This document shows positions 28,867-38,116 of a stretch of DNA of 64,000 nt, piece after piece. Position 1 is the first letter of the stretch; every line of letters starts with the position of its first letter. A program made the position numbers and the translations under genes. This DNA is from Herbaspirillum hiltneri N3 (GTDB lineage: Bacteria > Pseudomonadota > Gammaproteobacteria > Burkholderiales > Burkholderiaceae_D): positions 1,612,001 to 1,676,000 of the forward strand of contig NZ_CP011409.1 in the NCBI RefSeq assembly GCF_001267925.1, read 5' to 3'. The notes below the pieces were generated by a model. It searched no databases, was not told the DNA's origin, and saw only the letters and a program-made list of their open reading frames with translations.

Positions 28867-31800
28867 ATGACTACACCGCAATTCGTACATCTTCGACTCC
28901 ATTCCGAGTACTCCATCGTCGACGGCCTGGTCCGCATCGACGACGTCGTCAAGGCGGCCGCCAAAGACGGGCAGGCCGCGCTGGCGATCACCGATCTGGC
29001 CAACCTGTTCGGCATGGTCAAGTTCTACAAGGGCGCGCGCGGCAAGGGCGTCAAGCCGATCGCCGGTTGCGACGTCTGGATCAGCAACGACGACGACCGC
29101 GACAAGCCCTCGCGCCTGCTGTTGCTGGTCAAGGATCATCACGGCTACCTGCAACTGTGCGACCTGCTGAGCAAGGCCTGGCTTACCAACCTGCATCGCG
29201 GCCGCGCCGAACTGCGCCCCGAGTGGCTGGAACAATTGCGTCATGATGAAGGCGGCAATGGCCTGATCGCCTTGTCGGGCGCGCATTTCGGCGATGTCGG
29301 CATCGCCATCGAGAATGGCAACGTGGCGGCAGCCGAGCGCGCCGCCCAGCGCTGGAGCGAGGTTTTTCCGGGCGCTTTCTACGTCGAAATCCAGCGCGCC
29401 AACCAACCCAACATGGAAGTCCAGGTGCGCCAGTCGGTCGCCCTGGCGGCGCGCCTCGGCTTGCCGGTGGTGGCCACGCATCCGATCCAGTTCCTGTCGC
29501 AGGACGAATTCGTCGCCCACGAAGCGCGCACCTGCATCGCCGAAGGCGAGATCCTGGCCAATGCGCGCCGCGTGCGACGCTTCAACGAGCAGCAGAATTT
29601 CAAGACCCAGGCCGAGATGGCGGAGTTGTTCGCCGACCTGCCGGGCGCGGTGCTGAACACGATAGAAATCGCCAAGCGCTGCAACCTGATGCTGACGCTG
29701 GGCAAGCCGCAGTTGCCGAACTTCCCGACGCCGGACGGCATGACCATCGACGATTTCCTGGTGGCCGAAACCAAGATCGGCCTGGAAGCGCGCCTCAAGC
29801 ACCTGTATCCCGATGAAGCCCGCCGCGAGAAAGAGCGCCCCCGTTACGAGGCGCGCCTGAAGTTCGAGAACGACACCATCATCAAGATGAAATTCCCCGG
29901 CTACTTCCTGATCGTGGCCGACTTTATTCAATGGGCCAAGAACAATGGCGTGCCGGTCGGTCCGGGCCGGGGTTCAGGCGCGGGTTCGCTGGTGGCGTAT
30001 GCGCTGTCGATCACCGATCTGGATCCGCTCGAATACAACTTGCTGTTCGAACGCTTCCTCAATCCTGAACGGGTATCGATGCCTGACTTCGACATCGACT
30101 TTTGCCAGGAAGGCCGCGACCGCGTTATCCAGTACGTCAAGGACCGTTACGGCAAGGAGGCGGTCTCGCAGATCGCCACCTTCGGCACCATGGCGGCCAA
30201 GGGCGCGGTGCGCGACGTCGGCCGCGTACTCGACCTGGGCTACAACTTCTGCGACGGCATCTCCAAGCTGATCCCCTTCAAGCCGGGCAAGCTGGTCACG
30301 CTGGCCGACGCCATCGAAGAGGAGCCGCTGCTGAAAGAGCGGCTGGAAAACGAAGAAGAAGTGAAGCAGCTGATGGGCCTGGCCCAGCAGGTCGAAGGCA
30401 TCGCCCGCAACATCGGCATGCACGCCGGCGGCGTGCTGATCGCACCGGGCAAGCTGACCGATTTTTGCCCGCTGTACACGCAGGGCGGCGATGCCGGCGT
30501 GGTGTCGCAATACGACAAGGACGACGTTGAAGCGGTCGGCCTGGTGAAGTTCGACTTCTTGGGCCTGACCACGCTGACGATCCTCGATCGCGCGGTGCGC
30601 TACATCAAGCAGCTCGATCCGGCCATGGCCGATTTCGATCTGGCCCGGTTGCCGCTGACCGACCGCGCTTCGTACGACCTGCTGACCAAGGCCAAGACGG
30701 TCGCCGTGTTCCAGCTGGAAAGCCGCGGCATGCAAGGCATGCTGAAAGACGCGCGGCCCGACCGCTTCGAGGACATTATTGCGCTGGTGGCGCTGTATCG
30801 TCCAGGTCCGATGGACCTGATCCCCGACTTCTGCAAGCGCAAGCACGGCGAAAAATTCGACTATCCCGATCCGCGCACCGAAGGCATCCTGTCCGAGACC
30901 TACGGCATCATGGTCTATCAGGAGCAGGTCATGCAGATGGCGCAGGTGGTCGGAGGCTACTCGCTGGGTGGCGCCGACTTGCTGCGTCGCGCGATGGGCA
31001 AGAAAAAAGCCGAAGAGATGGCCGAGCATCGCAACATCTTCCGCGAAGGCGCCGCCAAGGACGGCCTGTCGCAGGAGAAGGCCGACGAAATCTTCGACCT
31101 GATGGAAAAATTCGCCGGCTACGGCTTCAACAAGTCGCACGCCGCTGCCTACGCGCTGCTGTCGTATCACACCGCCTATCTCAAGGCACATCACCCTGCC
31201 GCGTTCATGGCCGCCAACTTGTCGCTCGCCATGGACGATACCGAAAAGATCAAGATCCTGGTTGAAGACTCGCTCGATGTCTGCGGCCTGAGCCTGCTGC
31301 CGCCCGACATCAACCTGTCCGACTACCGCTTCACCCCGGTCGGCGAACCGGGCAAGAAGGCCGTGCATATCCGCTACGGCCTGGGTGCCGTCAAGGGGTC
31401 AGGCCAGAGCGCGATCGAGGCCATCATCGCGGCGCGCCAGGATGGTCCGTTCAAGGACTTGTTCGACTTCGCCAAGCGCGTCGACAAGAAGCAGATCAAC
31501 CGCCGCACGGTCGATTCTCTGATACGCGCCGGCGCCTTCGACTGCTTCGGCGTCGACCGCGCAATCCTGCAAGCCACGGTCGGCCTGGCCTGGGAAAATG
31601 CGGAACAAATGGAAGCCTCGGCCAACCAGGTCAGCCTGTTCGGCGGCGACGACAGCGACCTCGAGACGCCGCTGGAATACGTGCAGGTGCGCGCGTGGAG
31701 CGACAAGCAGCGCCTTACGGAAGAAAAGACCGCGCTCGGTTTCTACCTGTCCGGCCATCTGTTCGACGCTTACGAAAAAGAGGTGCGCCAGTTTGTGCGG

Positions 31801-32325
31801 ACCAAGATTTCCAGTCTGGAGCCGTCACGCGATCCGCGTTCGCTGGCCGGCATCATCACCGGCATCCGCGTGCAGATGACCCAGCGCGGCAAGCTGCTGA
31901 TCGTTTCACTCGACGACGGCAGCGGCACGGTCGACGTCACGGTCTACGGCGAACTGGCCGAACCGAACAAGGCCTTTTTCAAGGAAGACGAATTGCTGAT
32001 CGTGCAGGGCAAGGTGTCGGAAGACCGCTTCAACGGCGGCCTGCGCATCTCCGCCGAAAAGGTCATGGACATCGGCGCAGCACGTATCCAGTACGGGCAG
32101 CGGGTGGTGGTGTCGCTCAACAAGGGCGTCGATCCGGCGTACCTGCGCGACACACTGTCATCCTACCGTCAGCCGCAGGGTTTACCCTTCGTCATGAAAT
32201 ATGTACAGTCCGGAGTCGGCTGCGAAGTGATTCTCGGAGATTCCTGGCGCGTGGTTCCCAGCGACGGCTTGCAGTCGTCATTGAAGGAATCGTTCGGACA
32301 GGAAGCCGTGGTTGTTGAATATTAA
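28867..32325 (+). CDS. dnaE: DNA polymerase III alpha subunit
   Basis: 1152-residue replicative polymerase catalytic subunit. It begins with the PHP domain (FVHLRLHSEYSIVDGLVRID), then the polymerase palm with GPGRGSGAGSLVAYAL near residue 365 and the catalytic PDFDIDF at about 406-412, fingers with AMGKKKAEEMAEHR near 710 and FNKSHAAAYALLSYHTAYLKA near 757, a helix-hairpin-helix, and the OB domain (about 985-1070). The length is normal for the DnaE1 type. It is preceded by a 206-base spacer shared with trhO and followed 73 bases later by a GT8 gene. Confidence 0.97.
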   Translation: MTTPQFVHLRLHSEYSIVDGLVRIDDVVKAAAKDGQAALAITDLANLFGMVKFYKGARGKGVKPIAGCDVWISNDDDRDKPSRLLLLVKDHHGYLQLCDLLSKAWLTNLHRGRAELRPEWLEQLRHDEGGNGLIALSGAHFGDVGIAIENGNVAAAERAAQRWSEVFPGAFYVEIQRANQPNMEVQVRQSVALAARLGLPVVATHPIQFLSQDEFVAHEARTCIAEGEILANARRVRRFNEQQNFKTQAEMAELFADLPGAVLNTIEIAKRCNLMLTLGKPQLPNFPTPDGMTIDDFLVAETKIGLEARLKHLYPDEARREKERPRYEARLKFENDTIIKMKFPGYFLIVADFIQWAKNNGVPVGPGRGSGAGSLVAYALSITDLDPLEYNLLFERFLNPERVSMPDFDIDFCQEGRDRVIQYVKDRYGKEAVSQIATFGTMAAKGAVRDVGRVLDLGYNFCDGISKLIPFKPGKLVTLADAIEEEPLLKERLENEEEVKQLMGLAQQVEGIARNIGMHAGGVLIAPGKLTDFCPLYTQGGDAGVVSQYDKDDVEAVGLVKFDFLGLTTLTILDRAVRYIKQLDPAMADFDLARLPLTDRASYDLLTKAKTVAVFQLESRGMQGMLKDARPDRFEDIIALVALYRPGPMDLIPDFCKRKHGEKFDYPDPRTEGILSETYGIMVYQEQVMQMAQVVGGYSLGGADLLRRAMGKKKAEEMAEHRNIFREGAAKDGLSQEKADEIFDLMEKFAGYGFNKSHAAAYALLSYHTAYLKAHHPAAFMAANLSLAMDDTEKIKILVEDSLDVCGLSLLPPDINLSDYRFTPVGEPGKKAVHIRYGLGAVKGSGQSAIEAIIAARQDGPFKDLFDFAKRVDKKQINRRTVDSLIRAGAFDCFGVDRAILQATVGLAWENAEQMEASANQVSLFGGDDSDLETPLEYVQVRAWSDKQRLTEEKTALGFYLSGHLFDAYEKEVRQFVRTKISSLEPSRDPRSLAGIITGIRVQMTQRGKLLIVSLDDGSGTVDVTVYGELAEPNKAFFKEDELLIVQGKVSEDRFNGGLRISAEKVMDIGAARIQYGQRVVVSLNKGVDPAYLRDTLSSYRQPQGLPFVMKYVQSGVGCEVILGDSWRVVPSDGLQSSLKESFGQEAVVVEY

Positions 32326-32398
32326 TAAAGACAAACCGGGGTCGGCATACGACGCCGAAATAAAAGACGGTCGGCAAGGCCGGCCAGGATAGAGGAAC

Positions 32399-33394
32399 AT
32401 GAGTGATTCTTTGAGTACTGCGGGTGCATCGTCGGGGGGTGACGCCCTGCATATCGCTTTCGGCGTGGACAGCAGCTATTTTCGTGGCATGGGCGTGGCG
32501 ATTGCTTCAGTAATCAAGAACAATCCCGCCATACGTTTCGTCTTCCACGCGTTCGCCTTCTCGGTGTCGGACGACAGTCGCCGCCGCATTGTGCAACTGG
32601 AAGCGCAATACGCGATCGAGATCCGCATCCATGTGCTGGATCCGCACGTGCTGGATGAGTTCCGGAATTTTCCCTGCTTTGCGCAGCATCACCTCGGCAC
32701 CTTCATCCGTCTGCTGATTCCCGATCTGTTGCAAGGCGTGGCCAAACGCGTGCTCTATCTCGATGCCGACCTGCTATGCATGGGCAAGATGGACGAATTG
32801 CTGTCGATGGACATTGACGACTGCATTGCCGCCGCAGTGCACGACCAGATCGAAACTACCGCCAAGACACAGATCGTCGCGCTCGGTTTGCCGGTGCAGG
32901 AATATTTCAACGCCGGCGTCATGTATATCAATGTCGACAACTGGATCGCCAACAACACGCAAGTGCGCGCGCTCACCATCTTGTCGACGCAGGAATTGGT
33001 CTTTGCCGATCAGGATGCGCTCAACATCGCTCTCAACGGTCGCATCAAGTTCATCGGGGACAAGTGGAATTACCGCTATCACCTGGTGGATTTCCTCAGC
33101 AAAGGCAAGTCGAAGCTGGAGGTGACCGCGCCGGTGGTGTTCATGCATTTCACCGGTCCGGTCAAGCCCTGGCACGACTGGTGCCTGCATGAGGCGAAGC
33201 CGATCTTCATCGGTTATCAGAATTTGTCTTCGTGGGCGGATATGCCCTTGGATCAACCCAGGAGCACCAGGGAACTAAAGCTGTTTTCCAAGTTTCTGGT
33301 CCGGCAAGGAAGAACCCTCGAAGGCACTGCCTGGCACGCGAAGTATTTGTGGAAACGCGCTCTCGGCCGTTTTCATTCCCGCGGCAAAAAATGA
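32399..33394 (+). CDS. family 8 glycosyltransferase (LPS core galactosyl/glucosyltransferase-like)
   Basis: 331-residue GT8 enzyme. It opens with IAFGVDSSYFRGMGVAIASVI, has the metal-binding DxD in RVLYLDADLLC (near residue 122), EYFNAGVMYINVDNW near 169, DQDALNIAL near 203 and VVFMHFTGPVKPWHDW near 246, the layout of WaaI/WaaJ-type LPS glucosyl- and galactosyltransferases. AGAGGA before the ATG is a good ribosome site. It is followed by the O-antigen-ligase-like gene. A paralogue with the same motifs is at 35971 on the other strand; the two probably act on neighbouring positions of the core. Confidence 0.88.
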   Translation: MSDSLSTAGASSGGDALHIAFGVDSSYFRGMGVAIASVIKNNPAIRFVFHAFAFSVSDDSRRRIVQLEAQYAIEIRIHVLDPHVLDEFRNFPCFAQHHLGTFIRLLIPDLLQGVAKRVLYLDADLLCMGKMDELLSMDIDDCIAAAVHDQIETTAKTQIVALGLPVQEYFNAGVMYINVDNWIANNTQVRALTILSTQELVFADQDALNIALNGRIKFIGDKWNYRYHLVDFLSKGKSKLEVTAPVVFMHFTGPVKPWHDWCLHEAKPIFIGYQNLSSWADMPLDQPRSTRELKLFSKFLVRQGRTLEGTAWHAKYLWKRALGRFHSRGKK

Positions 33395-33523
33395 GCTGAA
33401 ACATAAGTGTTGCCGCCGATCGCATCGTGTTTTTCCCGGGCGGCGCTTCTGACAGATGGTTTCCCCGGCGCGTCAGGTATTTTCCGGCGCTCTTCGGACA
33501 TATTTTTGAACGCGGAGTATTGA

Positions 33524-34792
33524 TTGAAATATTTGAAACTGCCAGTCGCCATGCTGGTCACATTGTTTTATGCGCTCGTGCTGGTGGTGGATCGGTCCGC
33601 CGGCGTCATCTATTCCTTGCTGCTGCTCTTGGCGCTCGCCGGCATCATCGGTCGCGCCCGGCCTGAAGGAAAGACCTTTTTCCTCCTGGCGAAAGAATAT
33701 TGGCCTCTTCTTGCAGCCATGAGCGCGCCGCTGGTCGCCGTGCTGGCCAATCAGCTGGCGACAGGGCATTTTGCGGGCAGAAGTTACGACTCGCAATCAC
33801 GTCTGGCGTTGTTCGGACTGGTCTTCTGGGTCATGCTGCTGGTGCCGCTCAACTATCTCAAGCAAGTGCAGTGGGGATTGATTGTGGGTGCCTGCCTGGC
33901 GATCGTGAAGATATATACGCTCACAGCAGGAGGGGAAACGCGCTACGGTACGGACTTCATCCCGATTATCATTTTTGCGGAACTGGTATTGCTGCTAGGC
34001 GTATTTTCTCTCTTTTCAATTGCATGGGACAAGCGCCATTCCTGGCTGCTCATGGGATTGAAAATCGTTGCCGCCGGTGCCGGCGTTTACGCCGCGTATT
34101 TGTCGCAATCGAGAGGGACGTGGGTGACGATCTTCGTCTTTGCGATATTGGGCAGTATGGTGGTCAGGCATATTCCCCGGGTGTACAAGATCGGTGCCGC
34201 CATCGTCTTTGCCGTCGTCGTCGCCGGCGTCTTTCAGCACAGCAGTATTTTGAAGGAACGGCTCGCCGTTGCAGAAAAAGATATTCAGCTATATACGACC
34301 GGTACGGATCGCGACACTTCGCTCGGAATCCGTTTCCAGCTGTGGCATGGATCGTGGATCCTGTTCAAGGAACACCCCTTGTTCGGCGTCGGCGTAGAAC
34401 AGTATCAGGGTGCGTTGCAGGAACTGGCCGAGCGCAAGATCATCAGCCCTTTCTCCGCGAGTCTGCCGCATTCGCACAATGAGATCCTGTTCATGATGGC
34501 AAGGCTTGGCGTGCTGGGATTGCTGGCGATTCTGGCAGTGTACTTTGTCCCTCTCTATTATTTCATCCGGGACGTACGTCATGCCGATATGGAAGTCCGC
34601 TGCGTGGCAGGAATGGGAATGGCCTTGTCGTTGGGATTTTTTACGCTCGGCTTGGTTGACGTGGTGTTTCTGTGGTGGGAGTGCTATCCGTTTTATGCCA
34701 TCAGTACCGCGTTTTGCATGACTTATGTGATCAAACGCAAGAGTTTCCTGGCGCAGCAAGTACTGAGGACTGAGCCGGCAGCGATGGCCTGA
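33524..34792 (+). CDS. O-antigen ligase / polymerase family membrane protein
   Basis: 422-residue inner-membrane protein with about ten to twelve hydrophobic segments and one large periplasmic loop between residues about 220 and 330 (AEKDIQLYTTGTDRDTSLGIR and LFGVGVEQYQ...LPHSHNEILFMMARLG). The H-x-x-N in PHSHNEIL is the Wzy_C/WaaL hallmark. It likely joins O-antigen or another glycan to lipid A-core on the periplasmic face. It begins with TTG, supported by GGAG seven bases upstream. Base composition is visibly less GC-rich than the flanking housekeeping genes, common for LPS genes. Polymerase (Wzy) activity is the alternative. Confidence 0.82.
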   Translation: MKYLKLPVAMLVTLFYALVLVVDRSAGVIYSLLLLLALAGIIGRARPEGKTFFLLAKEYWPLLAAMSAPLVAVLANQLATGHFAGRSYDSQSRLALFGLVFWVMLLVPLNYLKQVQWGLIVGACLAIVKIYTLTAGGETRYGTDFIPIIIFAELVLLLGVFSLFSIAWDKRHSWLLMGLKIVAAGAGVYAAYLSQSRGTWVTIFVFAILGSMVVRHIPRVYKIGAAIVFAVVVAGVFQHSSILKERLAVAEKDIQLYTTGTDRDTSLGIRFQLWHGSWILFKEHPLFGVGVEQYQGALQELAERKIISPFSASLPHSHNEILFMMARLGVLGLLAILAVYFVPLYYFIRDVRHADMEVRCVAGMGMALSLGFFTLGLVDVVFLWWECYPFYAISTAFCMTYVIKRKSFLAQQVLRTEPAAMA

Positions 34793-34837
34793 TGCCGCGC
34801 CGGCCTTGCGGCCGATATGCGCTTCCGTCTCAAACTA

Positions 34838-34861
34838 CTGACGAACCGCCGGGTTCGTCAG
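34838..34861. terminator. hairpin terminator between convergent LPS units
   Basis: CTGACGAACC pairs perfectly with GGTTCGTCAG across a 4-base loop; TTT follows on the plus strand. It sits midway between two convergent genes. Confidence 0.65.
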
Positions 34862-34882
34862 TTTCCGGTCGGCTAGGCAAAC

Positions 34883-35923
34883 TTACCTGCCGGCGGCCTG
34901 TTTTTCCTCAATCCAGCCACGCACTACTTCTATCACCGCTTGCGGCGTGATCGCGCGCATGCAATCGCAGGTGATCTTGTCGCGTGCGCTGCAGCCGACG
35001 CAGCCGGCTTCGGCCAGGCACAGGTTGCTGGCGCGTTTTCCGATGGCGGCCCAGCGACCCGGATGCATAGGGCGGGTAGGCGGAAACAGGCCCAACGTAC
35101 GCTGGCCGATCGCCGCCGACAGATGCAAGGGGCCGGTGCCGCTGGCGATCAGGCCGTCGGCCTGGTGGATGAAGCTGGTGAGTCGGGCCAGCGTTTGCGT
35201 GCCGCAGACATTGCTGACATTCGGCAAACCGACCAGTTCCGGCGCATTTTCCCTGAGCCACTCTCCTTCTTTCGGGCTGCCCGTGAGCCAGACATGCACA
35301 CCCGGCTGCCGGCGTAATTCCTGCGCCAGCGCCAGATAGGACTCGATCGGCCATTCGCGGCCGTGACCGTTGGATTTCGTGTGCAGAATCAGGTTGAACG
35401 CATGCGGCGCCAACAGCGCGCTGCTGGCTTCGTCGTGGGGGATGCTGAAATGATAGAACGATGGAATCTCGTTGCGTTCCGGGATGTGTTTGTCGCCGTA
35501 AGGTCGCAAAAACTCGAAGTTGATTTGCGACTCGTGATGTTCCGACAATCCTTTGCTGAATCGCACGCGGCGATTGCAGTAAATCAACTGATAGATCTTT
35601 TGCCTGGCGTTGCCGATCCGATGGCGGATGCCCGCGCGAAACGATGCAATCGCCAGCGCACGGTCAGGTTGCGCAAGGATGACCGTGTCAATGTCTGACC
35701 GCTTCAGGTAACCGACCAGATCGTTCTCGATGCTTTCAATCTCCACCACGTCGTCAATATCGTTGCAGTACCGCACTACCTCCGCCGCATAGGCGCGGCA
35801 CAGCAGTGTGATCCTGACGCCGGGATTGAGCTGTTTCAGGCGCGCGGCCATCGGCAGCGTCAGAATGACGTCGCCAATATTGTCCTGGCGACTGATGAGA
35901 ATGTGTTTGCTGGTAATGGGCAT
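34883..35923 (-). CDS. family 9 glycosyltransferase (LPS heptosyltransferase-like)
   Basis: 346-residue GT9 enzyme. It begins KHILISRQDNIGDVILTLPMAARLKQ, the nucleotide-heptose-binding N-domain, and has FNLILHTKSNGHGREWP near residue 175 and ADGLIASGTGPLHLSAAIGQRTLGLFPP near 258, the ADP-heptose motifs. Near the C-terminus is a cysteine cluster (AGCVGCSARDKITCDC). The frame is open for 63 more codons upstream, but they run into the neighbouring GT8 gene, so I start at 35923, 47 bases after that stop. Last gene of the msbA-GT9-GT8-GT9 run. Confidence 0.85.
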   Translation of the reverse strand: MPITSKHILISRQDNIGDVILTLPMAARLKQLNPGVRITLLCRAYAAEVVRYCNDIDDVVEIESIENDLVGYLKRSDIDTVILAQPDRALAIASFRAGIRHRIGNARQKIYQLIYCNRRVRFSKGLSEHHESQINFEFLRPYGDKHIPERNEIPSFYHFSIPHDEASSALLAPHAFNLILHTKSNGHGREWPIESYLALAQELRRQPGVHVWLTGSPKEGEWLRENAPELVGLPNVSNVCGTQTLARLTSFIHQADGLIASGTGPLHLSAAIGQRTLGLFPPTRPMHPGRWAAIGKRASNLCLAEAGCVGCSARDKITCDCMRAITPQAVIEVVRGWIEEKQAAGR

Positions 35924-35970
35924 TTCTGTCGGCAGATCGGGTGGCGTAGTTCTGTTGATAAGAGCGAGGC

Positions 35971-36969
35971 TTATTTCGCAGCGCGCTTGCGCAAATAGCG
36001 GATATACCACTTCAGGCTTTCCAGCGGCCGTCCCTGGCGGTACATGAAGCGCGAGTGCATGCGCATTTCCTTGGTGTTCTTCGGTTCCGGGTCGAGCGGC
36101 ATGTCGGCCCATGGCGTCAGCGACAAATACTTGCGGAACAGATGGCGGGCGTCGTGGCCGCTCCAGTCGGTCCAGGGTTTGACGGCACCGGCGAAGTGCA
36201 CGAACACGGCCTTGCCGACCGGGCGCAGCGCGAACTTGTTGACGTTCAGGTCATGGATCAGGTCGTACAGGTAATTCCAGCGCGGCGAGATGTAGCGGGC
36301 GCGGCCGTTGAGCACGATATTGAGCGCATCCTGGTCGTTGAAGCGCATGTCGGTCTTGCTGTCGAGCAGCGCGTCGAGCGTCTGTTTGGTGATGTCTTCG
36401 CTGATCCACTTGTCGATGTTGATGAAGATCACGCCGCCATTGAAATACTCGTTGTGCTTCAGTCCCAGCGCGGCGACCCGGCGCTGCAGCGTTACCGGCG
36501 CGTCCGGCACCACCACGGCGATGTCGCCGCTGATGTCCATGTCGACCATTTCATCGAGCTTGTTGACGCACAGGATGTCGGCGTCGAGATACAGCACGCG
36601 GTCGGTCTGGCCCTTCAATACGGTCGGAATCACCAGCCGCGTGAAGATCGACAGCGAATAGTGGGAGTGGCCGATGAAGTGCGAAAACTGCGTGAACGAG
36701 TTCAGGTCGAGCAGGTGCAGCTGGGTGCTGACCGGGTACATGTCTTCCAGTTGCCTGAGGCGGCGCTGGTGATCCTCCGACACTTCAAACGCCAGGACGT
36801 GGAACGTGAAATGCTGGCCCGGATTGTTGTCGATGATGGACGAGATGGTGCCACCCATCGCGCGAAAATAATTGTTGTCGACGCAAAAGGCGATATGGAA
36901 GGATGGCTTGCCGTTGCTGCCCACGGGGGCGGCTTGCGGATTCACGGGTTGGTTCACGGACTGGTTCAT
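35971..36969 (-). CDS. family 8 glycosyltransferase (LPS core)
   Basis: 332-residue GT8 enzyme, paralogue of the one at 32399. After a Gln/Pro-rich head come FHIAFCVDNNYFRAMGGTISSII, DxD in RVLYLDADILC (near residue 121), EYFNGGVIFINIDKW near 167, DQDALNIVL near 202 and AVFVHFAGAVKPWTDW near 245. The true start is at 36969, where ATGA overlaps the stop of the preceding GT9 gene; the open frame extending upstream is a shadow. Translation is probably coupled to that gene. The donor sugar is unknown. Confidence 0.87.
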   Translation of the reverse strand: MNQSVNQPVNPQAAPVGSNGKPSFHIAFCVDNNYFRAMGGTISSIIDNNPGQHFTFHVLAFEVSEDHQRRLRQLEDMYPVSTQLHLLDLNSFTQFSHFIGHSHYSLSIFTRLVIPTVLKGQTDRVLYLDADILCVNKLDEMVDMDISGDIAVVVPDAPVTLQRRVAALGLKHNEYFNGGVIFINIDKWISEDITKQTLDALLDSKTDMRFNDQDALNIVLNGRARYISPRWNYLYDLIHDLNVNKFALRPVGKAVFVHFAGAVKPWTDWSGHDARHLFRKYLSLTPWADMPLDPEPKNTKEMRMHSRFMYRQGRPLESLKWYIRYLRKRAAK

Positions 36970-38087
36970 GGGATCGCTTTCAATACTTGTTCGACGCTGA
37001 CGGCCTTGACCCAGTCGCGGCGGCTGGGGGCGGTGATGACGGTGCTGTTGGCGCGATCGATCGGCACCCATTCCGGATTCTTCTGGCGCATCAACGCAAT
37101 CACGGGTACGTGGACGGCGTTGGCTAGGTGCATGACGGCGGTTTCCACCGAAATGATCAGGTCGCAGCGTTCCAGGATGGCCGGGAGCTGGAAGAAATTC
37201 TCCTCGGCGCTGAACAGTTCGGTGCGTTCCAACTGGTAGCCGCTGATTATGGCGCGTGCGTGCTCGAGCTCTTGCGGCACCGCGTTGACGATGAAGCTGC
37301 TGTCGCGCCAGGCGTCCAGTTTCTTCATGCCGATGATCAGTTCGGCGACATGTTCCAGCGGCCAGCAGCGTTTTTTGGTCTTCGCGTAGGGATTGATGAA
37401 CACCAGTTTGCCGCTTTGTCCCGACGCCGCTTTGGCATTCCAGGAAGTCAGCTTCTCTTGCGCGTAGTCGCGCCACTGCTGCGGAATATCGACGAACGGA
37501 AAGCGCTCGGCGGCGCCGACCTCGAGGCCGCTGAGCTGATGGAACCAGTGCGCATAGACGTCGCTGATGTGCTGCGGGTTGGCGCGGTCGACGCTGTACG
37601 GCGGGATCGCGGCGTTGAGCTTGCGGTAGGCCAGCTGGTGGTGCGGCTGGTAGAACTTGACGCGCTTCTTCATGCCGATCACCAGCCCGTCCGGGCTGAT
37701 GCTGCGCGCCAGGCCGGCATACAGGTGCGGCCGCAGCGTCGCCAGCGACACCACGATGGGATAGTGTTCGCGTTGCGCTTCCTCAATCGACTCCTGATAC
37801 AGCGCCGGACTGTAGGTGCGGGTGTAGATCTTGTCGAAGAACGGACAGGCCGCGACCCAGTCGTAGAGCGAATATTTTCCCAGGTGCTTCCATTGCGCCG
37901 GGTCGCTGGTGCGGCGAACTTCGTCAACCCACAGATGAACTTTCAGGTGCGGGTTGGCGCGCGCGAAAGCCTGGAAGAAATTCTGCAGGTAAGTGAAATC
38001 GCCCAGCGCCAGGTGGGCGATGAACAGGATCTTGTCCGACTTCTTCAGCAGCGCTGGCGGGATCAGTGTCTGAGGTGTCTGGGGCAT
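36966..38087 (-). CDS. family 9 glycosyltransferase (heptosyltransferase-like)
   Basis: 373-residue GT9-like protein with a two-Rossmann layout: KILFIAHLALGDFTYLQNFFQAF near residue 18, KLVFINPYAKTKKRCWPLEHVAELI near 227, and CDLIISVETAVMHLANAVHVPVIAL near 311, where the E-T-A-x-M-H segment replaces the D/G-T-G/S-x-x-H of classical WaaC/WaaF. It follows msbA by 29 bases and overlaps the next GT8 gene by four bases. A role in inner-core LPS assembly is inferred from the company it keeps. Confidence 0.82.
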   Translation of the reverse strand: MPQTPQTLIPPALLKKSDKILFIAHLALGDFTYLQNFFQAFARANPHLKVHLWVDEVRRTSDPAQWKHLGKYSLYDWVAACPFFDKIYTRTYSPALYQESIEEAQREHYPIVVSLATLRPHLYAGLARSISPDGLVIGMKKRVKFYQPHHQLAYRKLNAAIPPYSVDRANPQHISDVYAHWFHQLSGLEVGAAERFPFVDIPQQWRDYAQEKLTSWNAKAASGQSGKLVFINPYAKTKKRCWPLEHVAELIIGMKKLDAWRDSSFIVNAVPQELEHARAIISGYQLERTELFSAEENFFQLPAILERCDLIISVETAVMHLANAVHVPVIALMRQKNPEWVPIDRANSTVITAPSRRDWVKAVSVEQVLKAIP

Positions 38088-38116
38088 GGATAACGGTTGT
38101 TGTTATTGACGCGAAA